A DNA stretch of 64,000 bases from Austropuccinia psidii (GCA_023105745.1 JALGQZ010000011.1:49524698-49588697), one strand, 5' to 3'; numbered from the stretch's first letter, positions 22,716 to 33,344 are shown. Made by a program: numbers and translations. Notes: generated by a model not told the origin, from the letters alone.

Positions 22716-23220
22716 CAGTTTAAGGTCTTATCCAGGACCTCTGCTTTAGTCCTGAGACTGTAATTAGCATAAAATAATGTTGATGAGGCAGTTTAAGGTA
22801 ATACTAAGGACCTTTTCTTGAGCGTTTGATTTTGAATAAGTATTATAAAAGAGTTATTTAGATAGTCTCAAAGTCTTATCAAGGACCATTTATTGAGTTA
22901 AGTTGTTGATGATAAAATAAAATAAAATAGAATATTTGGACAGTTTAAGGTCATATAAAGGACCTTTGCTTGAGTTCTTGAAGTTTCTTTGATAAAAAAA
23001 ATTATTTAGACAGTTTAAGGTCTTATCAAGGACCTATATTATTGATTTAATGTTGTTTGATTATGGATAAAATAAATAAAGAAAATTGAGACATTTAGAC
23101 AGCTTAAGGTCTTATCAAGAACCTTTTCTTGAGTTGAATTTTGTTGAAGTGTCTTTATGAAAGATAAATCAATGATTGAGAAAGTTTAAGGTCTTATCTA
23201 GGACCTCATCCTGAGTTTTG
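22716..23220 (-). repeat. Interspersed hairpin repeat array, seven copies, inside family C
   Basis: Core CAGTTTAAGGTCTTATCAAG followed by GACCTTTTCTTGAG occurs near 22716, 22788, 22862, 22939, 23009, 23099 and 23183, spaced 65-90 bases apart with unrelated DNA between. Each core holds AGGTC...GACCT, able to fold into a short stem. It lies between the unassigned frames and the 3' LTR. Confidence 0.8.
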
Positions 23221-23426
23221 ATTTGTGTTTTGAAATATTTGCTTAATTGGATTTGTTTTGTCCCCTCCTTCTTTTTCTTTATTATATGGACTAGTGTCAA
23301 GGCCTAATATCCTCCTTCTGTAGCCCTTGGTAATATTAATACCCTGGTCATCCTCTTCATTACAACTCTAGATTACATATCCATTGATGATTATTAGATG
23401 GGTGGGTACCCCCCTCTCCATTTAAT

Positions 23427-24540
23427 AATTGTGACCTACTTTCCACCTTTTATAATAATGATGTGTTGTTGTTTTTTTGTTCTGTTTTTTTTGTTTTTTT
23501 TTTCTAAAGTGTAAAATAATAATAAAATATAATAGATTATATAAAAAAATGATAAAATTAAAAAAAAAATTATTAATATAAAATAAGATAAAATAAATCA
23601 AGGAAATAATAATGATTAATATAGATAATATGAAAAAATACACAAAGTATAAATGTAATAGAAATATATATATAGTAATAAATAAATAAAATAAAATAAA
23701 ATATAATTAATAATTTAAATAATTTGATTAATGATATAAAACTTTAATAAGTAAAGTATAATTTAAATTTTAAGTGATAAAAAATTCTCTTTTTTTTCAA
23801 CCCAGTGTGGATACTACAAATTTGAAGTGTTTGACTTTGTTTTCTAGCCGCAGGTGTTGCTTTTCTTGACTGTTCAATCTACTTCTACTATTTTTTATTC
23901 ATATTGATTTTTTTTTGTGTTTTTGTAGCTTCTACACTGTACTGTATAGTACAGTACTGTCCTGTTTTCATCGTGATCGATCCTTTTTTTTTTCTTTTCT
24001 TCTTTACTTATTTATTTTTTGTTTAGAAAAAAACAAAAATAAAAACGATAAAAAAAAGTAATAATAAGTTGTTTTTTTTTGTTTGTGTGTGATGTACCAT
24101 GCTGTACCCTTCTTTTCTTATCATGATCGATTGTTTTCTTCTGTTTTTTTTTTTTGTTTTGTTCCTGTTGTTTTTTGTGTTTTTTTCTTTTGTTAAAAAA
24201 TAAAATAAATGATTTTATTATTATCTTTTCATCTTTTAAGAAATAAAATAAATGATTTTACTATTATTTTTTTATTTTTTAAGAAATAAAATAAATGATT
24301 TTACTTCTTTATTAGTAAAAATAATAATAAAAAAAAAGGATTGTATATATATATTTTTTTTCTTTCTTTTTTATTATTTTTTTTTTTTTGGGAGAAAAAA
24401 AAAGAGTAATAATAATAATAATAAAAATAAGAAATAAATTATATAAATAAATAAAATGATGATAAACAATATAACAGTAATAAAAAGATTTTTTTTTATC
24501 TATATATTTTTTTTTTCAGATACTGTTACAGAAGGGATAA
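23427..24540. other. AT-rich low-complexity part of family C
   Basis: Long A and T runs with no credible gene. It includes a perfect stem-loop, ACTGTACT-GTAT-AGTACAGT (23936-23955), and three tandem copies of an approximately 50-base unit with AAATAAAATAAATGATTTTA (24195-24305). Open frames at 23422-23643 and 24252-24437 are composition artefacts. Confidence 0.6.
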
Positions 24541-24568
24541 AAAAAATGTGTGAAGCTTTTTGTCTCAG

Positions 24569-26288
24569 TTAATGGGATTTGAAGGTCTCAAAGCTAGATT
24601 TTTCCTGGGACCTGGTTTTAATATATTTAAATTTTCCTTTAATTTGATATTTCAAGGACCCATTTTGACCTTTTTGTGTGCTGACAAAATCATTTTCTTC
24701 TTTTTTATATTTCAGGATGTTTCCTATTTGAATTGAAGTCCAATGTCTGTGTGCCAAGTGTAGTTGTAAGCTGGAGGATAATTTTTGATTTGGGGAAATC
24801 CTATCATATGGTTTTGCCCTTCTTCTTTTCTTCTTATAATATATTTGACTTATCCCTTTGACCAAGTTTCTTTTGACATTTTTATTTTCTCTTCCAAGAT
24901 GATTTTTATGATGTGGCGAGTGTCCATAATGGTGAGTTATTTTATGTTCATGTTCTTTTGCTTGAATAATGATGTTGGTAGGACTTTTGAGCCTTGGGTT
25001 TATTGAATATTCATTTTTAGTCATTTCACCCATTTTTTCTGTTGAAATTACTGGGTTATTGGGAAGGATTTTTTCCCAATATTCTTTTTTATTTGGTATT
25101 AATTCTTTTAGCCAATTTATATGCTGAACTGAGCATTGATGATCTTGTTCAGTAATTTTGTAATATTTCAGGTTGCAATCTTCATTCCTCAGAGGCTGCC
25201 AATTGGTATAGCCTTTCCAGGGAAATTGGTCTTCTGTAAGTAAAATTCCATCTGATTCAATTTCTTCCATATTTGTTGGTTTTGATAAAGCCTTTTGGTC
25301 CTGTTTTTCCTGTCTGTTATTGATTTCTTCAATGATTTCTTCCTTCCTATTTATTTGGCTTTCTTTGGTTTTGTCAAAGAAAAGTAATTTATTCCAAGAT
25401 TAAAATTGTTGTTTTCTTTATTAGAGTGATGGTATGGGGCAGGTGAATCTTCTTTTCTGGAATTGGTTGAGAATCTTATAGGATTTTGACTACACATTCC
25501 ATTTGGCTGTGGTTTGTTTTCCATGAATTTTTTTTTCTATATGATTTCTAGTGTTATTAGAATATTTAGGTCTTGAGTTAATTAAATCTTCATTTTTGGT
25601 GATTTCACTTTCTTTTTCTCCAGCTACCACTTGTTTTATAGCTTTATTTTCAGGTTGGATTTCCTTATTCAACTTTCTTCTTGGGTTGGAAGTTTTGAGG
25701 TGATTAGGATATTCTGATTCTACTTTTGATTCTTGAATTAGTTCTTTGGACAAGTCTTGTTCTGATGTTCTTATTCCAATTTCTGAATTTTGTAGGTTTT
25801 GTTGAGCAATATCTTTATCTTGCATAATAAGCCTTGGGTCAATGTTTACCATATTTGAGGGGAAAAGTTGAAGTTTCTGAATGTCATCATTGTCCTTTTT
25901 GAGTGATGCTTCTGGTTTGAGTAACTTTGAAAATAAAATTGGTGGACTGGTTACTTCTTGTGGTAAGAGGCATTTACTTTTATCCCAATTATTTTTGATG
26001 TTGGGTTTTCTGGATTCTTTCTTTAAGGTTGCTTGACCACAATCATTTCCGTTTGTTGATTGATTTTTCATTATATATTCCAATTTTTTTGTTTAATTCT
26101 TCACATTGTTTGGGTTTTGAGGTTGAGTTAATACTTCCTTCCTGAATTATATGATTTTCTTGAGGTTTGAGGTCTTCATTTATGGTAATTTTGTGTTTGA
26201 GAGAAATTCCTTTTAAGGAATTTAATGCTGATGTATTAGAATTAGAGTGCAAATTCCTTTCTCCCACTGTGACATTAATTATTGACAT
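24569..26288 (-). pseudogene. Unassigned reading frames downstream of protease in family C
   Basis: Three minus-strand frames: 26288-26043, 26083-25490 and 25270-24569. The last two share one frame with a gap of about 220 bases holding stops, so they may be one broken gene. Products are Lys/Glu/Asn/Ser-rich and repetitive in style, with phrases that recur (SEITKNEDLINSRPKYSNNT at one place, MTKNEYSINPRLKSPTN at another), hinting at internal duplication. In autonomous relatives, RT would follow the protease here; I see no RT, RNase H or integrase motif. No function can be assigned. Confidence 0.45.
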
Positions 26289-26495
26289 AACTAGTTTTAC
26301 ACTTGATTTCCATTTATTTTTGAATATTCCTTTTGAAAGGGACTTTAATTATTTGATAGGTGAGAGGAGCTTGGTGAGTGGTTTTCTTTTTATTTCTTCA
26401 GGATTCTTGAAATTATAATGGTTGATAGCTTGAGTTATTTGGTTACCAGTATTTCCATTTTCTCTTTTTGAGGTTGTAATTCCTGTAAGATTTAT

Positions 26496-27135
26496 TTATT
26501 TAGGCTTTGGCTTGATATTTTCTGTATTAACTGGGGCTAATTCAACTTTGATTTCCCTTTTATCTTCAGATTCCATTATTTCTTCTTCCTTAAATACTTG
26601 GTGAGGATGTTCTTCCCAGATTTCCTGATTTCTGAAACTTGGTCCTTTTTCTACTGGTAATTCTTTCCAATCTTCCAATTTAGAGACTCCACATGTTTCC
26701 ATTCCTGCTGGTGGGTTTTCTCTCCATCCTACTTTCTGTGGTGAGCAAATTGGTAAGCAAATCCTTCTTCCATCTGGCTCTATATTACTGAATATTTCCC
26801 CCTTTTGTTGAGAAAAGTCTAATCTAATGTTATTGTCTGCAAGGAAGGGCCTTCCCAATACTGTGTGTACTGCTCCCCTTGCCACAAAAAGGTGTATATT
26901 TCTTTCTTCCCCAGTAACTAGAGTAATTGGGGTAAATTCTGCTAATCCAACAATTGAGGTACAGTCACCACCAATTCCTCATAAATGCATGTTGAGACAT
27001 CTTGTGGCGAGTCCTGCTTTTATTGCTGAATCTTCTGGTATTATGTCCAATTATGATCCTGTATCTACTAATGCCATTATTTCATGTCCTTATTCTCCTA
27101 AGTACACTTGCATAAATCCCAATGGACAGGAATAA
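26496..27135 (-). pseudogene. Retroviral-type aspartic protease of family C (nonsense codons)
   Basis: Contains ALVDTGS, the catalytic triad of a retropepsin, encoded at about 27054-27074, and downstream TVLGRPFLADNNIRLDF, the flap/second half with the family's ILG-like motif. The enzyme would cut Gag. It is in the same frame as the gag C-terminal part. In-frame stops at 27092-27090 (TAA), 27053-27051 (TAA, directly after DTGS) and 26981-26979 (TGA) break it. The C-terminal extension to 26496 is acidic (VFKEEEIMESEDKREIKVEL). Confidence 0.8.
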
Positions 27136-27794
27136 TGTAGTTTGGGCTGTTCATAATCTCCTAAATGATGGTTTATGAGTTTGATTTGAATTTCTTTTGT
27201 GTCAAGTGAGTTGATTGAGTTTCTTTCTTCTGTTGTCAGATTTTTAAGCTGGTTGATAGCTTTGGGTGACATGATAAGAACTTGTTCTAAGGTGAGATTT
27301 ATTTTCTGGTCCAAAACCTTTTTGATAATTTGGCTCATAACTTCTTGAAATTCTGTGTGTTCTTGCTTGATATTCTTGTTTTTAACAGTATTTTTAGTCA
27401 ATTCCAGCTTCTTTCCACAATCCTGTTTTTCTTTAACTTCTGGGCTAACTTCTTCCTCTTTGAACTCTTGAGATTTCTTGAATTTAGTGGGAATAATTGT
27501 TTTTTCCACTGTACCCTGTTCATCTTCAATATAGGCTCCAGGTATGTTTGGCTTCTTGTTTGGTGGTGTTTCCATTGTTTTTGGTGATGATTTTGTTGGC
27601 TCTTGACTTGGCTTCTAATTTCTTGGAGATCTTTGTTTGGTGTTTCTCAATCCATAATTATTGAGAAATGGATCATTGGCTGATGATATGGTTGGTGGGT
27701 GCCAGCTTCCCCAATCTTCAATTTTGGCTATAGCTGTTGAAATGTCATTTTTCTTTGCTTGTATTATGTTTACTTCTTTTGGTTGGTGTGTTAA
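27090..27794 (-). pseudogene. Gag-protease linker region of family C
   Basis: Frame shared with gag and protease, joined to gag through a TAA at 27797-27795 and broken by TAG at 27617-27615. Lys/Glu-rich with no domain I recognise, then LHYSCPLGFMQVYLGE just before the protease. It is probably the spacer of a single gag-protease polyprotein. Confidence 0.65.
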
Positions 27795-28619
27795 TTATTT
27801 AGCTTCATTTTCTTTTCTTTTCTTGATAAGTTCTTCTTGTTCTTTTGCAAATTCTTCCACTAACTTCTTTGGTGATATTTTCCCATCAGTTGGTACTCTT
27901 TGCCAATTGGGAAATAAAAATCCACCTCCTTGTCTGCTGACCCATTTCTTATTTTGATCATCAAAGAGATAGTTGCATCTATTTACTGAATGCCCTTCCT
28001 CCAGACAGTAGTAACATTTGACATAAGGTTTTGTATTGTTTTGTGCTGGTGCATGGGTAACATGCCTTTGTGAGAATGGGGGTAAATCATTTCTTGGTTT
28101 GAACTGTTGATTATTGAATTGGTTATTGGTAGCCCCTCCCATTTTAGGTTTGGATAGACTTTTCAATTCTTCCAGTTGAGTAATAAATTTCTTGAAATCT
28201 TCATTTTCCCCTTGTGCCTGCTTTCTAGTTTCCATTTTTTGTTCTTTGAGGAATTCAGTAATTTCCTTCATCTTATTAAAAGCTTCATTCATTCCTGGGA
28301 AGGCCTCTTCTTTAAAGTGAACTTTATTTATATTTTTAGTAACATACCTTCCTGTATCTCTTGATAATGAGAATCTTTTGGTTACTAATATTCTGGCTTC
28401 CAATTCTTGTTCAATGTATTTCTTGAGGATCTTCATAGGTGATATAAGGTATCCTCCATCTTCAGCTCTAACCATGACATTATCCTTAATCATTTCCTTA
28501 CTTATGGCTCCTTTAATATCAGCTGAGAGGCAGTCAAATAAATCTTCATGGAACATGTCATCTTGAGGAATATACCTGTATCTTAATAAGTAAGTAACAT
28601 TAGTTTCATATTCTCCCAT
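27795..28619 (-). pseudogene. Gag C-terminal half with zinc knuckle, family C
   Basis: About 274 codons ending at TAA 27797-27795. It begins in the capsid-like part (YETNVTYLLRYRYIPQDD, FDCLSADIKGAISKEM). A CCHC knuckle CYYCLEEGHSVNRC lies near 27980-28021; this binds the element RNA. The C-terminal end is Lys/Glu-rich. The family resembles rust-fungus Gag proteins I remember. It continues the 28688-29347 frame after a one-base frame change. Confidence 0.8.
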
Positions 28620-29347
28620 AAACTTTTTATATTGTGATAGACTACCAATTCCTCCATCTTCTTGAGTTTCAGAAAAAGCTTCATCAGTTAGTCTTTTCTG
28701 TATCTTCTTTCAGGTTCAACTCTTCCCCATTTTGTTATGAGATCTTTCTTGAGCTGTGTCCAATTTCCTTCTTCACAACCTGGCATAGCTTCAATTGCAT
28801 CACTCACCTTTTGGTTTGTTGTCCAAAATGCCATTTGCATTTCTAGGTCTTCATCTGTTTCTCCTTCAATTTGAGCTATTCTTTCCACTTTCTTGATAAA
28901 TTTCTTTACTTCTTCTCCATCAAAATTTAGATTGTAATCTTTTGCTTTAATTTTAACCACAGGTCTTTCTTGTCTTGGAACTTTCTGCTGTAATGGACTT
29001 CTACTATTAGGTGTAGTGACAAAATCTCTCCTTAGAATAATTTGAGCTCTTGGTTCTGTTTCTGGAGTAGAGGTTGCTCTTGGTCCAGGTGTAGGTGATA
29101 TTGGTGAGTCTTCAGGCCTAACATGCCTTGGTAATGTGGGTTCACTTGGACTAGCTCCAGGTGTATAAGATGTTTGTCCCCTTCTTTTTCCTTTCTTTTT
29201 ACTTTTTGTTAATAATAAATATTTGATTTGCTTCATAAGACTTTGGATCTGTACTGTTTGATATTCCTCTTTGCTTTCTTCTAAATACTGTCCTTCTACA
29301 GTATCTTCAGGTAATGGTGGTAAGTCAGATGTTGATTGTTGATTCAT
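28620..29347 (-). pseudogene. Gag N-terminal half, family C
   Basis: Starts at ATG 29347 (MNQQSTSDLPPLPEDTVEGQ). A Pro/Ser/Thr-rich segment (SPISPTPGPRATSTPETEPR) precedes a helical capsid-like region (EEVKKFIKKVERIAQIEGET; EGNWTQLKKDLITKWGRVEP). The frame closes at 28688, but in the next frame RLTDEAFSETQEDGGIGSLS carries on directly into the C-terminal half, so one base was lost or gained near 28690 (or a frameshift is used). Confidence 0.75.
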
Positions 29348-29726
29348 TTCTACTTGATAAACTGATCCTTTAAATTCTTTTGTACTTCTCTTGTTTTTCC
29401 TTGCTTCCTGAATTAAATTGAAGAAAAATCTCCTTAATTCTTCCTTTTCCTTCTGTTCTGTTCTTGGTGTTGCAATGAGTAAATCAATATCCTTGGGTGT
29501 TTGATTTTCTGGGGTTCTTTCCTTTACTGGATAATAAAACTGGTATCATTGATTTGATGATTGTGAGGGTGATGACGATTTGGAATGGAATTTATTTCCA
29601 TATTCCAGATTGTATGAATGTGTTGATGGTTAATTATTGATAAATGATAATTTTTTGTAAGGTAAGTTGATTTGGTTTTCTCCTTTTATTGATGATTGAC
29701 TGACTATTGAATATTGAAGTTTAAAT
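29348..29726. other. Family C leader
   Basis: Between the primer-binding site and the gag ATG. No stable open frame; several short frames rich in Lys/Glu near 29400-29520 (KRNKRSTKEF-like on the minus strand) could be an upstream peptide. Confidence 0.4.
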
Positions 29727-29746
29727 GCCACTGTTGGGACACCAGA
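29727..29746 (-). other. Primer-binding site of family C
   Basis: The minus strand reads TCTGGTGTCCCAACAGTGGC immediately after the 5' LTR. The TGG start, two bases in, is typical for pairing with a tRNA CCA end. The tRNA is not identified. Confidence 0.65.
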
Positions 29747-31848
29747 TGTGGAACTCCTTTTGGTGTGAGATTGGATAAGGCAGTCCTTGAGGGGGAAATC
29801 ACAGGTAAACAGTTGTGAATTTGTGAAATAATCCTGTAACCAAGGGCTCTAATGGTGTTTTAGCTGCCCCTCTGAATATACTAAAAAATCTCCCTACAGA
29901 GCTCACAAATCAATATTTAAGATTGTGGCTTTACAACTAGAGAAGACCTTTTAGCAGTCTCCATCAGACCTATTCAATAATCATCCTAATGATAAAATAA
30001 TAATACTATTTTAGATAAAATAATTTCAAAAGATAAATTTGTAGGTGATTTTAGGATAATAAAGTAATAATTGGCTAAAGAATATAGTAGATATAATAGT
30101 ACTGAGTGGTGATTTAAGTGGTTTTCTTGGTTAAAGGTATTTTTTTTAATGGATAATAGTTTAATATGAGAATATCTTTTATAAGTGATAATATATAATA
30201 ATATTGCTCAATATTTTAAATAAGTGTAATTGATAGATAATTTTGATAATATTTTAGATATATATGTGATAATAATAATTGTATAGCTAATACGTATTAT
30301 AGATAATAACACCACTATATGTTGTTTTTTTTAAAAAAAGAATACTGGTGAAGGTTTATAGATTTATTACTACTTATGATAGTAAGAATTGATGGTAAGA
30401 GGGATGATAATAGATAATAAGAGCTTTTAATAGTAAGCTTAATGAAACTACTGATGTGTAACTTTGTTTGTTATTTTTTAATTGGATAAATAATAATAAT
30501 AGTGACTTGTCTTCTAGTGAGAAGAGTATAATAATATTTCTTTTAATTTGTTTGAATATGAGGATTTGACTAAGAGATTAATTTATAATATAGGCAGACC
30601 TACTGTTAACTACAGATATTTATAAACCACTATTTAGTGTGATTTAATAATAATAATTTCTAGATTAACCTACTAGTAAGGGATGAATATTTATTCTCCT
30701 TCTTGGTATATAATTATTTGCATTAGGAAAGAAAGTAAAATCAGAGAGAGAGGCCTTCTTTTATGTTTTGAGAAGTACCCATGGGCTCTCCATGTAAAGT
30801 TTTATTCTTGTCCTTGAGATAATTTTGCTGGTGTAGATTTTTGAAACAAAAGTTAGATGACCTATCTGTTATACTGCATTAGTAATCTTGCAGAGCCTTG
30901 AGAGATTAGTTCTAGTGTGTAAAATTGGGAATGGTATCATATGACTGAGATATTTTCACCATTTGTTTGGTCAAAATGAAGGTTGAGATGTTTTTCTTGG
31001 TGGGTATTTTGATAAAAATATCAGGTGACTTCTCTTTTGCACTGCTTTAGTCAGCTTGCATGGCCTTGAGGAATTAATGCTGGTGATTAAAAGGATGAAG
31101 GTTGTGTTATGTGAATAAGCCCTTGTATAATTTTGTTTGTCAGATTTATTTAGTTCCAGGCAATAATGCTGTGCAATGTGGGGATATCTTCTTGAGTTTT
31201 AGTTCTTGATTACTGTAATTGCTGTGTGGTTTACAGTTTAGTGTATTCCCCTTGCATGCAGCTAGTTGAAGTTGAATTGAGTTGTATTTGATGATCTTGA
31301 GGCTGTGTAATGTACAGATGTCATGCATGTGGATTGCATAAACCTTCTTTAAGTGACTGTATTGTTATTTAATTTCAGGTTTTTAGTGGATTTCCCATGT
31401 ATTGAGTTGAATTGGATACTGTAATATGATCCTTATGTCACATGAACTGTATTTTGGTTACTGTAATTCTTGGTAATATAATCTTCTTGATGGCCTTAGG
31501 GTGGATACAATACTACAATGCTAATTTTTCCATGTAATTTTGAGTTTTTACGTATGTATTAAGCCTTTTGTTGATTCTGTAAGGCTTAGATGTAATTTTT
31601 ATTGTGTAACTCCATAAGATTGGACTCCTCTATTATTCATTTAATTATAGAAGTATATTGATTATTTCAATTGTGAATGCTAAAATCTTCCATTCCTCCC
31701 TACTGTTGATGTTATTCCTGGGTTTTTTGTGATTTTAATAATGTCCTTTTAGTTGTTAATTTCTGTATTAGCCATTGTGATCTTGATTTTCAAACTTTTA
31801 ATTTTCAAAAAATCTCTTGAAACTGGTAAAAAGGTATGGAATACCACA
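29747..31848 (-). repeat. 5' LTR of family C
   Basis: The plus strand runs TGTGGAACTCCTTTTGG... to ...GGAATACCACA; collinear with 20259-22348. It ends exactly at the target duplication inside the Harbinger transposase. Open frames such as 31146-31328 and 31753-31947 are LTR or junction artefacts. Confidence 0.95.
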
Positions 31849-33000
31849 CCGCATGTGGTGGATCATCATCTTCATATAAATCAAACCATTCATTACCAAT
31901 TTGTGCTAACATATTATGTAAAATTGTGCAAGACACAACCCAACTAACAAAATATTCAATTTCATGATTATCCCTCATTTTATTTTGCATTTTCCTTAGA
32001 GAAAACCACCCCCCCTTCAAAATTCCAATTGCATGCTCAATTCTGACCCTTGATTTTGCTAGACAGTAATTGAAAGAACAGTTGTCTTCATTCTGTGCTA
32101 CAACTCCCTTATATGCTGGAACAACCCAAGGAGAGCTTGCATATGCCAAATCTGCAAGTAAATACTTATCTTTTTCATAAAACTCTTGAGGTTTTTGTGC
32201 TATTTTCATATGTTGATAGACATTCGAGTCATGAAGTGACCCAGTACAACCAACATTCAGAGCAGTGAACTGTTTGTTGATATTGCAAACCAGTTGTATT
32301 AACATAGAATACCTTATATGTAAACCATCAGTAAAATTGAAATAAAGAATAAAGATTCAACAGCTTACCTTTTTTTGCAATCAAAATAGGCTTCACCATC
32401 ATTGGGAGGACGTTGTTATAATGGTATGAGACTCCCATCAATAAACCCAATGCACCCAGGGAAGCCTTCTGCTTGCATTACTTGAGACATCTCTCTTTGT
32501 TGTTCTATTGTTGGCCACACAATCACTTTGCTGTTCAACTTCATTAATATCTGGAAGACTCTTTGAGTGTACAACACAATAGCCCCATGGCTAATTCCAA
32601 ACAACATTTCAATATTTCCCAAAGCGGCCCCATTGCCATTTGATCCTAGCCTTGATAATGCCACAGCCAATTGGATGGCAGGCTTGCGTTGTTTGTTTTG
32701 TGACGAGTTTTGAAAGGTTTTATCAGCTTGAATTTGTGCAACCAATTTTTCAAATGATTCATGTGTGGTCCTACATAGCTGTTGAAACTTTTCAGATGAT
32801 AATGTCTGTAAATCATTCATTGTATACATGTAATGTGATGGATATCTTCTACAAGGATTGATGTATCTTTGTGATGTTATCATATCTAATAAGATTATAT
32901 CTTCCTGGATATCAGAATCACTATCAGAGTTGAGAGCATCGATGAACAGCAGTGAGTTCAAGGTCTGAAGTAAAGGTAGCCTTTGCAATTCCTTGGGCAT
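31849..33000 (-). pseudogene. PIF/Harbinger DDE transposase (two exons, one nonsense codon, 3' end displaced)
   Basis: Starts at ATG 33000 (MPKELQRLPLLQTLNSLLFI). Exon 1 ends at 32369; a 56-base intron (32368-32313, GTAAGC...TATAAG) leads to exon 2. Catalytic residues expected for the HARBI1/DDE_Tnp_4 fold are visible: Asp in GCIGFIDGSLIPL, Asp in GCTGSLHDSNVY, and Glu in SRVRIEHAIGILKGGW. The enzyme would cut and join the element ends. Damage: TAA at 32418-32416 directly after the first catalytic motif, and the family C insertion after PPHA (31849), which moved the last 18 codons to 20258-20202. It is convergent with the oxygenase gene in the element without the insertion. Confidence 0.9.
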
Positions 33001-33316
33001 GGTAAATGAAGAAAAGGCTCATAGTAAATGCAATTTGAAATCAAATATTTCAATAAATGATGAGTGTATTGAGATTTTATGCAAGAGAAGGAAATCTTTA
33101 TGCAATTTAACATGCCCTTACTGAGTTGTGTGTTTGAAACATGTGCCTTTATGGGAAGCTAAAGGCGGGATTTTAGTATTTAAACACAGGATTTGGTACC
33201 AAAAAAACCTGGGTTTTTGTACCTCAAAATACCTCACCTCTTGAGGTGTGGGATTTCCCAAATCCCAAAAAATTAATGTGGGATTTTGGCAAAAAAAAAC
33301 TCAGGATTTTGAGTGT
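33001..33316. promoter_or_regulatory. Right subterminal region of the Harbinger element
   Basis: Upstream of the transposase ATG. Holds multiple GGGATTT/AAATCCC words (33172, 33250, 33259, 33280, 33317) and a CACCTCTTGAGGTGTGG palindromic segment (33236-33252). Likely transposase promoter plus Myb/transposase binding region. Confidence 0.5.
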
Positions 33317-33341
33317 GGGATTTGGTAACTTTGACACCCCC
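33317..33341 (-). repeat. Right terminal inverted repeat of the Harbinger element
   Basis: GGGATTTGGTAAC plus TTTGACACCCCC, followed by TAA. Complement of the left repeat at 23 of 25 positions. Confidence 0.9.
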
Positions 33342-33344
33342 TAA

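Larger units (their letters stand above)
20259..31848 (-). mobile_element. LTR retrotransposon, family C: gag-protease only, no RT seen
   Basis: Two direct LTRs of about 2.1 kb (20259-22348 and 29747-31848) with TGTGG...CCACA-type ends. Target duplication CCGC (20255-20258 and 31849-31852). Read on the minus strand: 5' LTR, primer-binding site, gag, protease, then about 4 kb of unassigned frames and low-complexity DNA, then a purine tract and the 3' LTR. I find no YxDD, RNase H or DDE integrase motif. It is therefore a non-autonomous derivative that would need proteins in trans. The two LTRs differ at roughly one base in 15-20 where I compared them, so it is not very recent. Confidence 0.9.
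15493..33341. mobile_element. PIF/Harbinger DNA transposon with Myb, TET/JBP-like and DDE genes; split by LTR element C
   Basis: Terminal inverted repeats of 25 bp (15493-15517 and 33317-33341) match at 23 positions. The flanks are ATA on the left and TAA on the right, an imperfect version of the TWA target duplication of this superfamily. It contains a Myb/SANT-like gene, a TET/JBP-like oxygenase gene and an IS5-like DDE transposase. The 17.8-kb span includes the 11.6-kb retrotransposon at 20259-31848; without it the element is about 6.3 kb. Subterminal regions carry many AAATCCC/GGGATTT words. All three genes are damaged, so this copy is not autonomous now. Confidence 0.88.

Noticed and set aside
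31753..31947. Plus-strand open frame across the LTR C end
   Set aside because: It spans the junction between the LTR and the antisense of the transposase.
15493..33341. A single 17.8-kb giant transposon such as a Starship- or Maverick-type element
   Set aside because: Most of the length is the nested LTR element C; the core is an ordinary-sized Harbinger of about 6.3 kb and no tyrosine recombinase or capsid/polymerase genes are present.
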